Positions 33,386-41,388 of a stretch of DNA of 64,000 nt are shown here, one piece after another; positions within the stretch are counted from its first letter, which is position 1; each line of letters opens with the position of its first letter. Location: contig OW028584.1 of the NCBI GenBank assembly GCA_932294295.1, positions 8,440,407 through 8,504,406 on the forward strand, read 5' to 3'. The DNA comes from Alitta virens. Lineage: Eukaryota; Annelida; Polychaeta; Phyllodocida; Nereididae. The notes below the pieces were generated by a model. It was given only the letters and a program-made list of their open reading frames with translations, ran no database searches and was not told where the DNA came from. The translations under genes were made by a program, and so were the position numbers.

Positions 33386-34816
33386 TCACACCTCGTGAAC
33401 TGCGCGGTTTTTGTCTATTTTGAGAGCGGCCGGAAATTTCGCAAAGATAATCAATGTTGTAGGCTGTGTAAGCTTCTTTTCAAATTTCACAGACACCCTC
33501 ATATTACCACGGCGCCTCAAAGGGATGACATCATCATTGCCTCCAGGAATGGCTTCAGAGACAAACCTGTAGAAGCAGAAACCTTCTGGGTACTCCTTGC
33601 GTGTTATGGGGGCACTCTCATCAAAACCATTTATACCACACACAGAGCTGTAGGCATCTATGTACATCCCATCTTCAGGCTCATCACCATAACGAGGTTG
33701 AAGTGGGGCCTGAGTCATGTCTTGACCATCAACAGTAACTTGAATGAAATTGAGGTGATTATGCTCAAACAGAAATGGGTTTTCTTTCACCTGACCATGA
33801 TTGGCAGAATCTGACACCAGACCACACACCATTTCATGGGGTACTTCCCCACAGAAGGGGTCATTTACCTCTCCACTGAATACACCACGTGCCAGAGTGA
33901 ACTTTTTTACCTCTGTTTTGGTATATGGAAACACTGCAGGTTTTTTCTGTAATGTGGCAGCATGAGAGGTTAATATTACAGGGTTTACATCCACCATGCA
34001 CACGCTTAAAGACGCTTTGGTTATGACCACCTTGTATTGAGCAGCACCAGAGTCTGGTGACATGAGACAGAACTCTGGTGAACTAGGGTACAGTGTGACA
34101 TTTAGGGGTATACCATAAGGGATAAACCTATTGATGTCAAGAACATCACTGTAAAGGTGACCGCTCATGTCAACTTCCTTTGAATTTTCAAAGAATTTGC
34201 TTCTGGTCTTCAAAGCTGCATTGTCACCATACAGCCAGTTGTTATCATGCAGATTTGGGGGCATATCCCTAAAATACATCTGTGTCTGTAGTGCGGTATC
34301 CTGCTGCTCTTTTGGGGTGTACAGTAATGCTTTCATATATGCTAGATAGGGGTAGGCTTGGTCGGCATGAGTGAGAACTTTGTTTTGTAGTGCAACATCC
34401 ACGCGACTGAACATACTATGCATAAAGTTGTTCACAACACCAACAATGCCTCTTTTAACACCTTGCTCTGTAGCCATGGTGGTATCATCATCCTCATTAC
34501 TCTCAGCTGCAGCAGCATCATTAGCTGGAGCGGATGTTGCAGCAGCTTTTATGCCACCTACTGGGGGTTTTACTATGTCACCATTACGTGCCACAATTTT
34601 GCAGGTTACATTAAGCAGAGTTTTCTTCAGATCTATATAAGATGACGAATTATTCTGCACAGAAAATTGAATGACTCCTTGATTGGAAAAATCATTTACA
34701 GGGTAATACTTAGTACAGTGGCATCTCTTAATTCCCACATTCTGGATGGGCTTCTCAAACATGGCCAATTCCTCAGGATACCCTACATAGGCATCTGCTA
34801 GCAGTGTTTCACTCAT
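33386..34816 (-). CDS. PY: Polinton major capsid protein (double jelly roll), 476 aa
   Basis: Start ATG 34816 (MSETLLADAYVGYPEELAMF); the open frame extends further upstream only from a GTG. The protein has the layout of the Polinton PY capsid protein: an N-terminal beta-rich half with IQFSVQNNSSSYIDLKKTLL, an alanine-rich loop (about residues 90-110), the conserved FMHSMFSRVDVALQNKVLT and YPYLAYMKALL segments, and a second beta-rich half ending in FPAALKIDKN. Homologues are widely annotated as F54H12.2-like. Predicted to fold as two jelly rolls and form the capsid shell; no particle has been shown here. Intact frame. Confidence 0.85.
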   Translation of the reverse strand: MSETLLADAYVGYPEELAMFEKPIQNVGIKRCHCTKYYPVNDFSNQGVIQFSVQNNSSSYIDLKKTLLNVTCKIVARNGDIVKPPVGGIKAAATSAPANDAAAAESNEDDDTTMATEQGVKRGIVGVVNNFMHSMFSRVDVALQNKVLTHADQAYPYLAYMKALLYTPKEQQDTALQTQMYFRDMPPNLHDNNWLYGDNAALKTRSKFFENSKEVDMSGHLYSDVLDINRFIPYGIPLNVTLYPSSPEFCLMSPDSGAAQYKVVITKASLSVCMVDVNPVILTSHAATLQKKPAVFPYTKTEVKKFTLARGVFSGEVNDPFCGEVPHEMVCGLVSDSANHGQVKENPFLFEHNHLNFIQVTVDGQDMTQAPLQPRYGDEPEDGMYIDAYSSVCGINGFDESAPITRKEYPEGFCFYRFVSEAIPGGNDDVIPLRRRGNMRVSVKFEKKLTQPTTLIIFAKFPAALKIDKNRAVHEV

Positions 34817-34861
34817 GATTGTTGCCGTATGACTCACAGGTAAGTAACGAGCTCCCACAAG

Positions 34862-35287
34862 TTAATTGCCAAAAATGTCGCTGTTAGAACTAGAGGTGTG
34901 TTTTACTGCTGTTTTCTTCTTCTTCTGCTGCGTTGTAGATGTGGTGTTCCTCTTCCTCTTGCTTGTTCTTGAATGAGTGCTGGTGGTTTTGTCCGCCTCT
35001 TTATTATGAACTTCAGCAACAGCTCTTCTTCTGGCACCTTCGGCGGGGTCAATTACTTCCAGTTTGGCCACTGTAGCACCTTTGGCAAGTTTATTGTTGT
35101 CTTTGCGGGTGTTAATGAGAACAATACGTCCGCGACCCCCGTTGTCTGACTTGCTGAAGGTAGCCATATTGGTCATATTTTGCACCAGTAGTGGCTTATT
35201 TTCGCCCTCTGCTTGCTTCATGAAATGGTCAGCAAAGGTTTCGTAGTCAAATCCTCCATCAGTGGCATAATAGCTTGTGTTAGCCAT
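34862..35287 (-). CDS. basic Polinton protein, 141 aa, unknown
   Basis: ATG 35287 (MANTSYYATDGGFDYETFAD) is the first ATG in a frame that is open further up from a TTG. N-terminal half is mixed, with GRGRIVLINTRKDNNK; the C-terminal half is basic and threonine-rich, with a bipartite nuclear-signal-like stretch (KRKRNTTSTTQQKKKK). Position between penton and capsid genes suggests a virion-like internal or DNA-binding protein. I recognise no named family. Confidence 0.6.
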   Translation of the reverse strand: MANTSYYATDGGFDYETFADHFMKQAEGENKPLLVQNMTNMATFSKSDNGGRGRIVLINTRKDNNKLAKGATVAKLEVIDPAEGARRRAVAEVHNKEADKTTSTHSRTSKRKRNTTSTTQQKKKKTAVKHTSSSNSDIFGN

Positions 35288-35311
35288 TCCTTTGGTTTGC
35301 AAAATAGATAA

Positions 35312-35731
35312 CTAACTTGTTTCTATGTGAAGTGTACAGTATGAGTGTCCACTTTTGAATGAGGGTTCCCCTCCTTGGTCATCCGTTAAGTAGATGCTCA
35401 GTGAATCCAAGGAGTCTGCTGTGACAGGAATGTAGCGCAGGTGGTCGAAAATGCATGCACCCTTTTTTTGCAGCTGGTTATAGTACAACCTTTGTAAAAT
35501 AGGTGCCTGAGAGCTATTGCTGAAGCTGGGTTGGCATACATTGGTGTTAACTGTGATATATCTAGGTTTGTAACTGTCCAGCAGCTGAGGTAACTCGATA
35601 TCCAGTATAGCTATGGTCCACTTTTTCGATGGATTAAGGTCAATCCTACGCGGTAGTTTTATTCTGAAGGCTGTGGGCGAGTTTCCATGGTAAAAACTGT
35701 CGCTCTGATCACCGGAGACATATAAGTACAT
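35312..35731 (-). CDS. PX: Polinton minor capsid (penton-like) protein, 139 aa
   Basis: The beginning MYLYVSGDQSDSFYHGN followed by TAFRIKLPRRIDLNPSKKWT and IAILDIELPQ is the pattern of the PX/penton single jelly-roll protein (lead strand, then F-x-x-K-L-P-x-x-I-x-L, then W-x-V/I-A-x-x-x-I-x-x-P). At 139 aa it is somewhat short, so the C-terminal part may be reduced. The ATG overlaps the integrase stop by one base. It would occupy the five-fold vertices of a capsid (family knowledge; no particle shown). Confidence 0.65.
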   Translation of the reverse strand: MYLYVSGDQSDSFYHGNSPTAFRIKLPRRIDLNPSKKWTIAILDIELPQLLDSYKPRYITVNTNVCQPSFSNSSQAPILQRLYYNQLQKKGACIFDHLRYIPVTADSLDSLSIYLTDDQGGEPSFKSGHSYCTLHIETS

Positions 35732-36852
35732 TATTTACTAAGGTACTCTTGAATGCTCTCTGTAGGAATGTAGCTATTAAATTTATCGCTGTAGCCGTAC
35801 CACTTTATAAGGCTCAGTTTCTTGCCCCTGACTGTTTTTGTTGACACAACACTCTCTATTTTGTACACTATGTCATCAGGATTTATCACATTGACCTTGA
35901 GAAGTTCCTCTTCATAGAATGACCCCTTTATAACTTCATCTGTGAGATCCTGCACTTTGTAGCGTGGTGGGTGTGATGGGAGACTCTGAATTACCCTGAA
36001 CAGCTCCTCAGTCCAATGCTCTTGATAACCGTGATCAAAGGGTGACTCTTTACGACTTAGCCTCACCAGATCACCCACTTGAAATGAATGCTTGGGTCTG
36101 TGGTTAGCCCTTTTGTTGAGTTCAGGGACATAGACGCGCTGTTAAATATCAGGTGTATTCACACTGTTCACTTCCGCTGGGGGGATACCTATGCTAGAGT
36201 GCTTGGTATGGTTGTATGACCATATGATGTCCTCTAATATATCAATGTACCGAAATGTTTGCTTTTCATAAAAGTATTTGTATAAGCGTTCTTCTATGGA
36301 TCTGTTAACACGTTCAGCATAGCTAGCCTTGTGGGCACCATAGGCCAACATGTGTGAAACACCTTCCTCTTTCAGTAATTCTTGGAAGGCTGTCCCTGTA
36401 AATTCCTTCCCTTGATCAGTACGGAGGATTTCACACTTACGACCTTCAGATATGACATGCTTAAACCTGTTAGCTACTTCAGATGTCCTCTTGCTTTTTA
36501 AAGGTTGTACCCACAGATATCTAGAAAAAAGGTCAATACATACAAGTAGATACTTGTACCCATCGTTATACTCTGAGAGACCGGTCAGTTGTAGCAAATC
36601 ACTGTCCCACTGCATGTCAGGATATTCCACTATTATCCTTTCGGTAGTGAAATGCTGTTGAGGTTTAGTGTGTATTGAGTGGGTAGTCTGCTCTTTCAGC
36701 CATCTTTTAACACCAGCAAGGTGGAGGTTGGTTGGAGCATCTTCCCTTGTTTTAATGTAGTCCCACAGTCTTTCTGCTCCATAATAGCTTGCTGGAGATT
36801 TTGGTGAATAATAAACAGCTGAAAGATATTGGTCCAAATCTTTGTCATCCAT
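35731..36852 (-). pseudogene. INT: Polinton integrase with chromodomain, one in-frame stop
   Basis: Frame 36852-35731 is 374 codons with a single TAA at 36144-36142 (codon 237). Before it lies the retroviral-type rve core: first Asp in DMQWDSDLLQL, second in ILRTDQGKEFTG, Glu in HKASYAERVNRSIEERLY, then WSYNHTKHSSIGIPPAEV. After it come QVGDLVRLSRK and a C-terminal chromodomain-like part (VYKIESVVSTKTVRGKKLSL, IKWYGYSDKFNSYIP). Integrase inserts the element DNA and makes the 6-bp target duplication; the chromodomain may steer it to chromatin. A shortened core-only protein could still be made. An N-terminal zinc-binding domain is not obvious; the N-terminus is short. Confidence 0.92.
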
Positions 36853-36858
36853 TTGTTT

Positions 36859-37167
36859 TTATACATCCACTTGATTTTCATGTGCGGTATGACAGGGGTA
36901 TTGTATGTGTTTTGCAGGTATTCTGGTAATTGATTTGACCCGTGGGTTCGGCAGAATTGCACCAACGCAGGTGCTGACCAAAATTAACCACGTTTCCGAT
37001 GTATTCCCAATAGAGAGATTGACGATTGAGGCTATAATGATGGTGTACAAGATTAACACCTGACTAAAAAAGACAATTTCACTCTTCGGGAGTACTCGTC
37101 CAAGAAGATACCACTTATCTGATGCTACTGAGCTCTGAGTGGACAGAGAGCTTCTGTTTACCTCCAT
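36859..37167 (-). CDS. small hydrophobic Polinton protein, 102 aa
   Basis: Ends 6 bp before the integrase start. After a polar N-terminus (MEVNRSSLSTQSSVASD) come LGRVLPKSEIVFFSQ and two predicted membrane helices (VLILYTIIIASIVNLSI; TWLILVSTCVGAILPNP). A protein of this plan (L-P-K/R-x-E-I-V-F-F-x-Q, then two helices ending in LPNP) is a recurring uncharacterised gene next to Polinton integrases. The function is unknown; roles in membrane passage or particle entry are speculation. Confidence 0.6.
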   Translation of the reverse strand: MEVNRSSLSTQSSVASDKWYLLGRVLPKSEIVFFSQVLILYTIIIASIVNLSIGNTSETWLILVSTCVGAILPNPRVKSITRIPAKHIQYPCHTAHENQVDV

Positions 37168-37410
37168 GTCTGCAACGTGAATGATTACTTGTAGTTATGA
37201 TGTACTTTGATATCACAAGTAAGTTGCTGTACCAGAGTTACACTAAAATAAATGGTGTGTTGCACGCCCTCTTACGGATTGTCAGCACTTTACTAACAGG
37301 GTTTTTGTCTATACAATAAATATGACAAAGTGAAATAAGGAAGCCAACTTGTCTGGTGTTATACAATATTTATTATACATAGATCACTATAATGTATATC
37401 AATAACCACT
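37168..37410. other. intergenic region in the minus-strand cluster
   Basis: 243 bp without a gene, containing AT-rich AATAAATATGAC-like sequence, likely the 3' end of the upstream spliced gene and promoter of the integrase cluster. Confidence 0.35.
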
Positions 37411-38381
37411 TCACCAATCCTCCTCATATCCATGAGGATTACATTCTGCACACATGAAATATCCCATTTGATTTTGGTGATCCTCCTTCAAATAGCAAGG
37501 AATAATTAAACTAAGCTCCGGTATAACGTCTTCAATTTGTCCGAAATTGTCCGCTATTATTGTAAACTGTTGTCTGGTTAGAACGATGCTCTCATCAGTA
37601 CAAATTAAATCTAAACCCTTTTCTGTTTTCTCATACTTGGTGATGTGTACATTGTCACTATTGTAGAATGTCTGAACGTAAAAACCTCCTCCAAGGTGTA
37701 CCTTGTGATTCGTACCAATAGCACACATCATGACATCTGCTGTATGTACCAGTGCAGACCAACGTTGAAGGATTAAGCTGACCTCATCACACTGGGAGTC
37801 TTCATCATATGTCTGTACAAAAAAGGTAATAATATGCAGTGAAGTCTTTGGTATATACTAATATATGAAACTACAGTAATTAATACTTTGGTTATGCAAC
37901 ATACTAACACACAATGGCAATTACTAACCTCCATTTTCATTATCTTAACGGTAACTTCACCATCATCGGTCATCACTTTCAAGAAATCGTTGTGCCCCAG
38001 ACAGAGGGAGTATCTCTGTCCACATGAAATTTCAGGAATCATGCTGCACAAAACCGGGTAATCGATACGTAGCATTTCAAAGATTCGTGCTATGGCTTTG
38101 TGATTTTCTTGTGCAACCAGCTGGTGTACAAGTTTCAACGTTTGCTGTTTGGCATCTTGGTATGAACTTAATGTCAGGTATGATGCCCATTTGATGTAGC
38201 CATCTTCTTTCAGTAGTGATAATGTGTTGGGACCATCAATTGTGTCACTTATGATGGTTGCATATTTCATCAAGATATCCATGTTTGATGTGTGGTGTGC
38301 ATAGGATGAGTAATAGCAAGAGCAATGTACAGTATTTCTATAACAGTTCGCTAATTGTCTGAAGGTCTCTGATTGGTCCAT
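37411..38381 (-). CDS. spliced Polinton protein with C-terminal PC4-like domain, 284 aa
   Basis: Exon 1 is 38381-37929 and exon 2 is 37812-37411 (GT-AG, phase 0, 855 nt open). The N-terminal 150 residues are helical (QQTLKLVHQLVAQENHKAIA, RIFEMLRIDYPVL) and unknown. The C-terminal domain (HLGGGFYVQTFYNSDNVHIT, KYEKTEKGLDLI, SIVLTRQQFTIIADNFGQIE) has a strand-strand-helix order like PC4/SUB1. The final segment holds CAECNPHGYEEDW. Together with 30104-31324 it would give the element two PC4-type proteins. The domain match is by eye and moderate. Confidence 0.6.
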
Positions 38382-38568
38382 TTATAATACAGTACAAGTT
38401 ACTATTGGGGCATTGTATGAATACATATAATTCATGTCCAACAAAACAGGTTCTATAACAAGTCTAGACATGCTAACAGGCATTTTTATACATCAGTGTA
38501 ATTTCACAAGGGGCTTGTGACCAGTTTCTCCCTATATTTTGCAGCAATGCATTTGGGTCAATGTATAG

Positions 38569-39084
38569 TTATTTACAATAAATGTGTAAACGCCATTGTG
38601 GGTGACTGCAGCATATTTCAGACAAATAATACTCTGAGAATTCATATATACAATCAACCATATCAAGATGTAACTGACTGTGTGTACTGTGTAACAGGAA
38701 ATGGTTGTCATCTCCACACTTGGTTTTCTTGTATAATTCCCACCTCAGCCATGGCTTTATGATGTCATTAGAATCTACCTCTGAAGCATAAATATCGGAA
38801 TCCTCTGAATCTGATGAAGAATTCTCATCATCAGAATGACACGCTGCTATTCCATCAAAGACATAAGGCATTAAATCTCCTATAACTGGTGGTTGGCAAA
38901 GAATTCTAATTGTGTATTCCGTCCCTATGTAGACAGTATCCATGTTAGTAAAGTGTTTAATATTAACTTTACAAGCAGTCAATGATGTAAACTGCTCTAT
39001 GTTATCATATAAGATATAATTATGTTTCTCTCCAATTTGGCATTCCACATGCCCAATAAGTATCCATCTGTAAACCAATGCCAT
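38569..39084 (-). CDS. Polinton hypothetical protein, 171 aa
   Basis: The outermost minus-strand gene, 186 bp from the right terminal repeat. ATG 39084 (MALVYRWILIGHVECQIGEK). The first half is beta-rich and hydrophobic, the centre very acidic (DDENSSSDSEDSDI), the end aromatic and histidine-rich. TATATATA at about 39245-39252 is a possible promoter. I recognise no family. Splicing to other exons cannot be excluded. Confidence 0.5.
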   Translation of the reverse strand: MALVYRWILIGHVECQIGEKHNYILYDNIEQFTSLTACKVNIKHFTNMDTVYIGTEYTIRILCQPPVIGDLMPYVFDGIAACHSDDENSSSDSEDSDIYASEVDSNDIIKPWLRWELYKKTKCGDDNHFLLHSTHSQLHLDMVDCIYEFSEYYLSEICCSHPQWRLHIYCK

Positions 39085-39269
39085 GTTATTAACCTTTGTA
39101 GAAATAATCTATGGCAGTTGTTGAGGATAAGGTGGAGTGTGACTGTATGATTTGAGGTCGTTCTTGTCCCTAAATATGTTAGAGTCACCTTGGCACCACC
39201 TAATAATGACTCAACTTGTTATTTGCACTCATGTCTGGGTTAGTATATATACCTTTAATATTTACTGAT

Positions 39270-39497
39270 ATATTACAATAATAACAGAAGTGTACTTACA
39301 CACTACTCCGTAAGGTGGCTACCCTCCTAATTGTTACACAGATAGGCGCTTTTACCTCCCTCTGGTGTACATTTTAGTACTACACTATATTATGGTACCG
39401 TATGGTGGCAGCACCTCCTGGGGTATGGGTGCTTTTACCGCCGGCTGGTGTGCATTTTAGGTTCCATAATTTACAGTATCGTACTGTAATTACTACT
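39270..39497 (-). repeat. Polinton right terminal inverted repeat
   Basis: About 228 bp, reverse complement of the left end with a single copy of the 113-bp unit. Confidence 0.95.
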
Positions 39498-39671
39498 CAC
39501 AGCTTTAGACGTGGGGGAGCTAGTTGGGCCTTTGACTCTGGCCTCCCTGGTGAGCTTGTGCAAGTCCTTGGCGACTGGAAGTCTGACTGTTACAAGCTGT
39601 ACCTTGAATTAGACAATCAGTCCAAGATGTCCATGATTACCAAGTGTATTCAGCACCTCCCCTACTCTTAA
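39498..39671 (+). pseudogene. Ngaro tyrosine recombinase, 3' part
   Basis: Beyond the Polinton the recombinase resumes with the duplicated HS codons: HSFRRGGASWAFDSGLPGEL, then GDWKSDCYKLYLELD, which hold the second arginine, the W/H position and the catalytic tyrosine. The frame matches the 5' part across the 6-bp duplication CACAGC (19151-19156 and 39498-39503). The gene ends at a TAA and is followed by repeat B1. Confidence 0.92.
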
Positions 39672-39705
39672 TTTCCTACCTGTACTCCCTACTTACTGGG
39701 TTGGA

Positions 39706-39902
39706 GTCTTTTCTTTATTTCTCTTAATTCATGTAAATTTTTATGTAATACCTTTTGTTATGTATTAACATTATGTCTGATGTTTTTATAAACAGCTATG
39801 TATGTTCTTTTATATGAGAATATTATCTTACTAATTGCTTATATGTCTTTTTTGTGCATTAAAGTCTCCTGCTCCATACCTGTTTTTGTGTGATCAATTT
39901 AT
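39706..39902 (+). repeat. Ngaro repeat B1
   Basis: 197-bp repeat starting GTCTTTTCTTTATTTCTC and ending GATCAATTTAT; almost identical to 40294-40490. It directly abuts A2. Confidence 0.93.
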
Positions 39903-40184
39903 CTGCCCTCCTTGTTGATAGGAGGGGGTTAAATTGATGAACAGGGGACTTTAATGCAGCATCTTTGAAGTTGCATCACTGCCTAATGGCATTCCCTTCA
40001 CATTTTAGTAGGGCCTGGGGAATTGTATGTTCTTTGCCAGATGCAGTGGCTGTCAAATTCAAATAATGGTATGTTAATGTTGTAAACATGTGTAACTAAC
40101 TACTAGGCCTACCAGGCCAGAGCATCACTTGCTTCTTGAAAGCTGGACAACCAGCAGCTTGCTTGCTTGCTCTCAAAATATTTT
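39897..40184 (+). repeat. Ngaro repeat A2
   Basis: Second copy of the 5' repeat A1, lying between the two B copies, with two substitutions seen against A1. Confidence 0.93.
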
Positions 40185-40293
40185 CCCACCCTCCTCACCC
40201 TAAATGCTTAAGAAGGGGGGGGGGGTGGCTAGTTAGACTTTAGTTTAGTCCCATGAGCCTTTAAAAATTAACTGTTCAGGTCAAGTACCTGTT

Positions 40294-40490
40294 GTCTTTT
40301 CTTTATTTCTCTTAATTCATGTAAATTGTTATGTAATACCTTTTGTTATGTATTAACATTATGTCTGATGTTTTTATAAACAGCTATGTATGTTCTTTTA
40401 TATGAGAATATTATCTTACTAATTGCTTATATGTCTTTTTTGTGCATTAAAGTCTCCTGCTCCATACCTGTTTTTGTGTGATCAATTTAT
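40294..40490 (+). repeat. Ngaro repeat B2 (3' end of element)
   Basis: Second B copy; similarity to B1 stops after GATCAATTTAT, marking the 3' end of the retroelement. A poly-G tract lies between A2 and B2 at about 40215. Confidence 0.92.
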
Positions 40491-40954
40491 GGGTTGGCCG
40501 CTGCACTAGACATTGTCTATAAATATAGATACGCAAGCTTCCATATCACCGTCCATATCACCGTGATACCTAAACAGTAATGTTATCGCTGCATCTGACG
40601 TGATTCTTATCTTGTTTGGCCATGGTGGAGTACGTGGTTTGCTTATCACCAGTCATTTAGTTATAACCCATCAGTGCCTCAAGTAAGAGCGTCCTAGAAA
40701 ATATACCTAATGCGCATCATTATTAAAGCCATGCGTCCTGGTTTTTTTTTTGGTTTCTTTTGCTTTTTTTGTTTTACTAATACCTTTTTATTTCACCAAG
40801 AAGAACACGATATAAATAGAAAACCCACTCACCCAAAACCCATTGGCTTATTTGGCACACTGCATAAAGAGCATGATTTCTATGCAGCCGTTACTGTAGG
40901 CATTCCACACAATCAAATAGTCAGAACATAACATTTCACAACAGTGAATATCAC

Positions 40955-41104
40955 CAGGGGCGGATGCAGAAATTGGTGAAAGGGGGGGGGCGTAGATAAT
41001 TGATTTGCCAGCGCCATTTTTTTTACCTTTTCTCCCCTTTTTCACAAAGGGGGAGGAGCGCACGCCCCCACACCCCCCCCCCCCTGCCCTTGGATCCGCC
41101 CCTG
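40955..41104. mobile_element. 150-bp miniature inverted-repeat element
   Basis: Starts CAGGGGCGGATGCA and ends TGGATCCGCCCCTG, flanked by ATCAC on both sides (40950-40954 and 41105-41109). A G-run and a C-run lie inside. Such CAGGGGCGGATCCA ends are common in animal DNA transposons, but a 5-bp flank is short for hAT, so the superfamily is open. Confidence 0.65.
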
Positions 41105-41285
41105 ATCACGAAGGACTGTAGCCACCCCATGCGTTGCAATGCTCAAGTGCTGCAGTTGGTTTATTTATTTATTTATGCCGCGCACTAGTTCTTGACCCAC
41201 ATTCTGCTGCAATAAATTTAATTTCTAGAATGAAGTTTACACAACCACGAAGCAGTTGTCCCACGTGGGGCCTCTCAGTTGTCCT

Positions 41286-41293
41286 TATAAAAA
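41286..41293 (+). promoter_or_regulatory. TATA box candidate of the ABCG gene
   Basis: TATAAAAA about 100 bp before ATG 41389; CCCACGTGGG, an E-box palindrome, lies about 20 bp upstream of it. Confidence 0.5.
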
Positions 41294-41388
41294 TCACTTG
41301 AGTGAAGAAGGTATGCAGGGAATGACTTGAGTCAAAGTATCTCAGGCGAAGATAGGCGTTGAAAGTTGATTCGGTTTAGCTGAGGAAG

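Larger units (their letters stand above)
19157..39497. mobile_element. Polinton (Maverick) DNA transposon, 20,341 bp
   Basis: The element begins AGTAGTAATTACAG and ends with its reverse complement, flanked by the 6-bp target duplication CACAGC; 6-bp duplications and termini beginning 5'-AG are Polinton hallmarks. It encodes protein-primed DNA polymerase B, a retroviral-type integrase with chromodomain, a packaging ATPase and jelly-roll capsid proteins, plus accessory genes. Genes on the plus strand occupy the left part, minus-strand genes the right. Terminal repeats are identical for about 195 bp, suggesting a recent insertion. Single in-frame stops break polymerase and integrase. The usual adenovirus-like cysteine protease was not found. 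Confidence 0.97.
15226..40490 (+). mobile_element. Ngaro-type tyrosine-recombinase retroelement, split by a Polinton
   Basis: The element has the split direct repeats that define Ngaro elements within the DIRS order: A1 at the 5' end, then coding region, then B1-A2-B2 at the 3' end. It encodes a gag-like protein, RT with RNase H and a tyrosine recombinase in overlapping frames, and has no target duplication, as expected for integration by recombinase. A 20.3-kb Polinton sits inside the recombinase gene; without it the element would be about 4.9 kb. A1 and A2 differ at only about two positions in 288, so the copy is young, but the recombinase is broken by the insertion and by a one-base frameshift. 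Confidence 0.93.
40491..41388. other. upstream region of the ABCG gene
   Basis: Outside the small element at 40955-41104 no gene is seen. It contains a poly-T patch at 40741 and, near the gene, CCCACGTGGG (41260-41269) and a TATA box. Confidence 0.5.

Noticed and set aside
33395..34645. Several plus-strand open frames across the capsid gene
   Set aside because: Shadows of the intact 476-codon minus-strand capsid gene.
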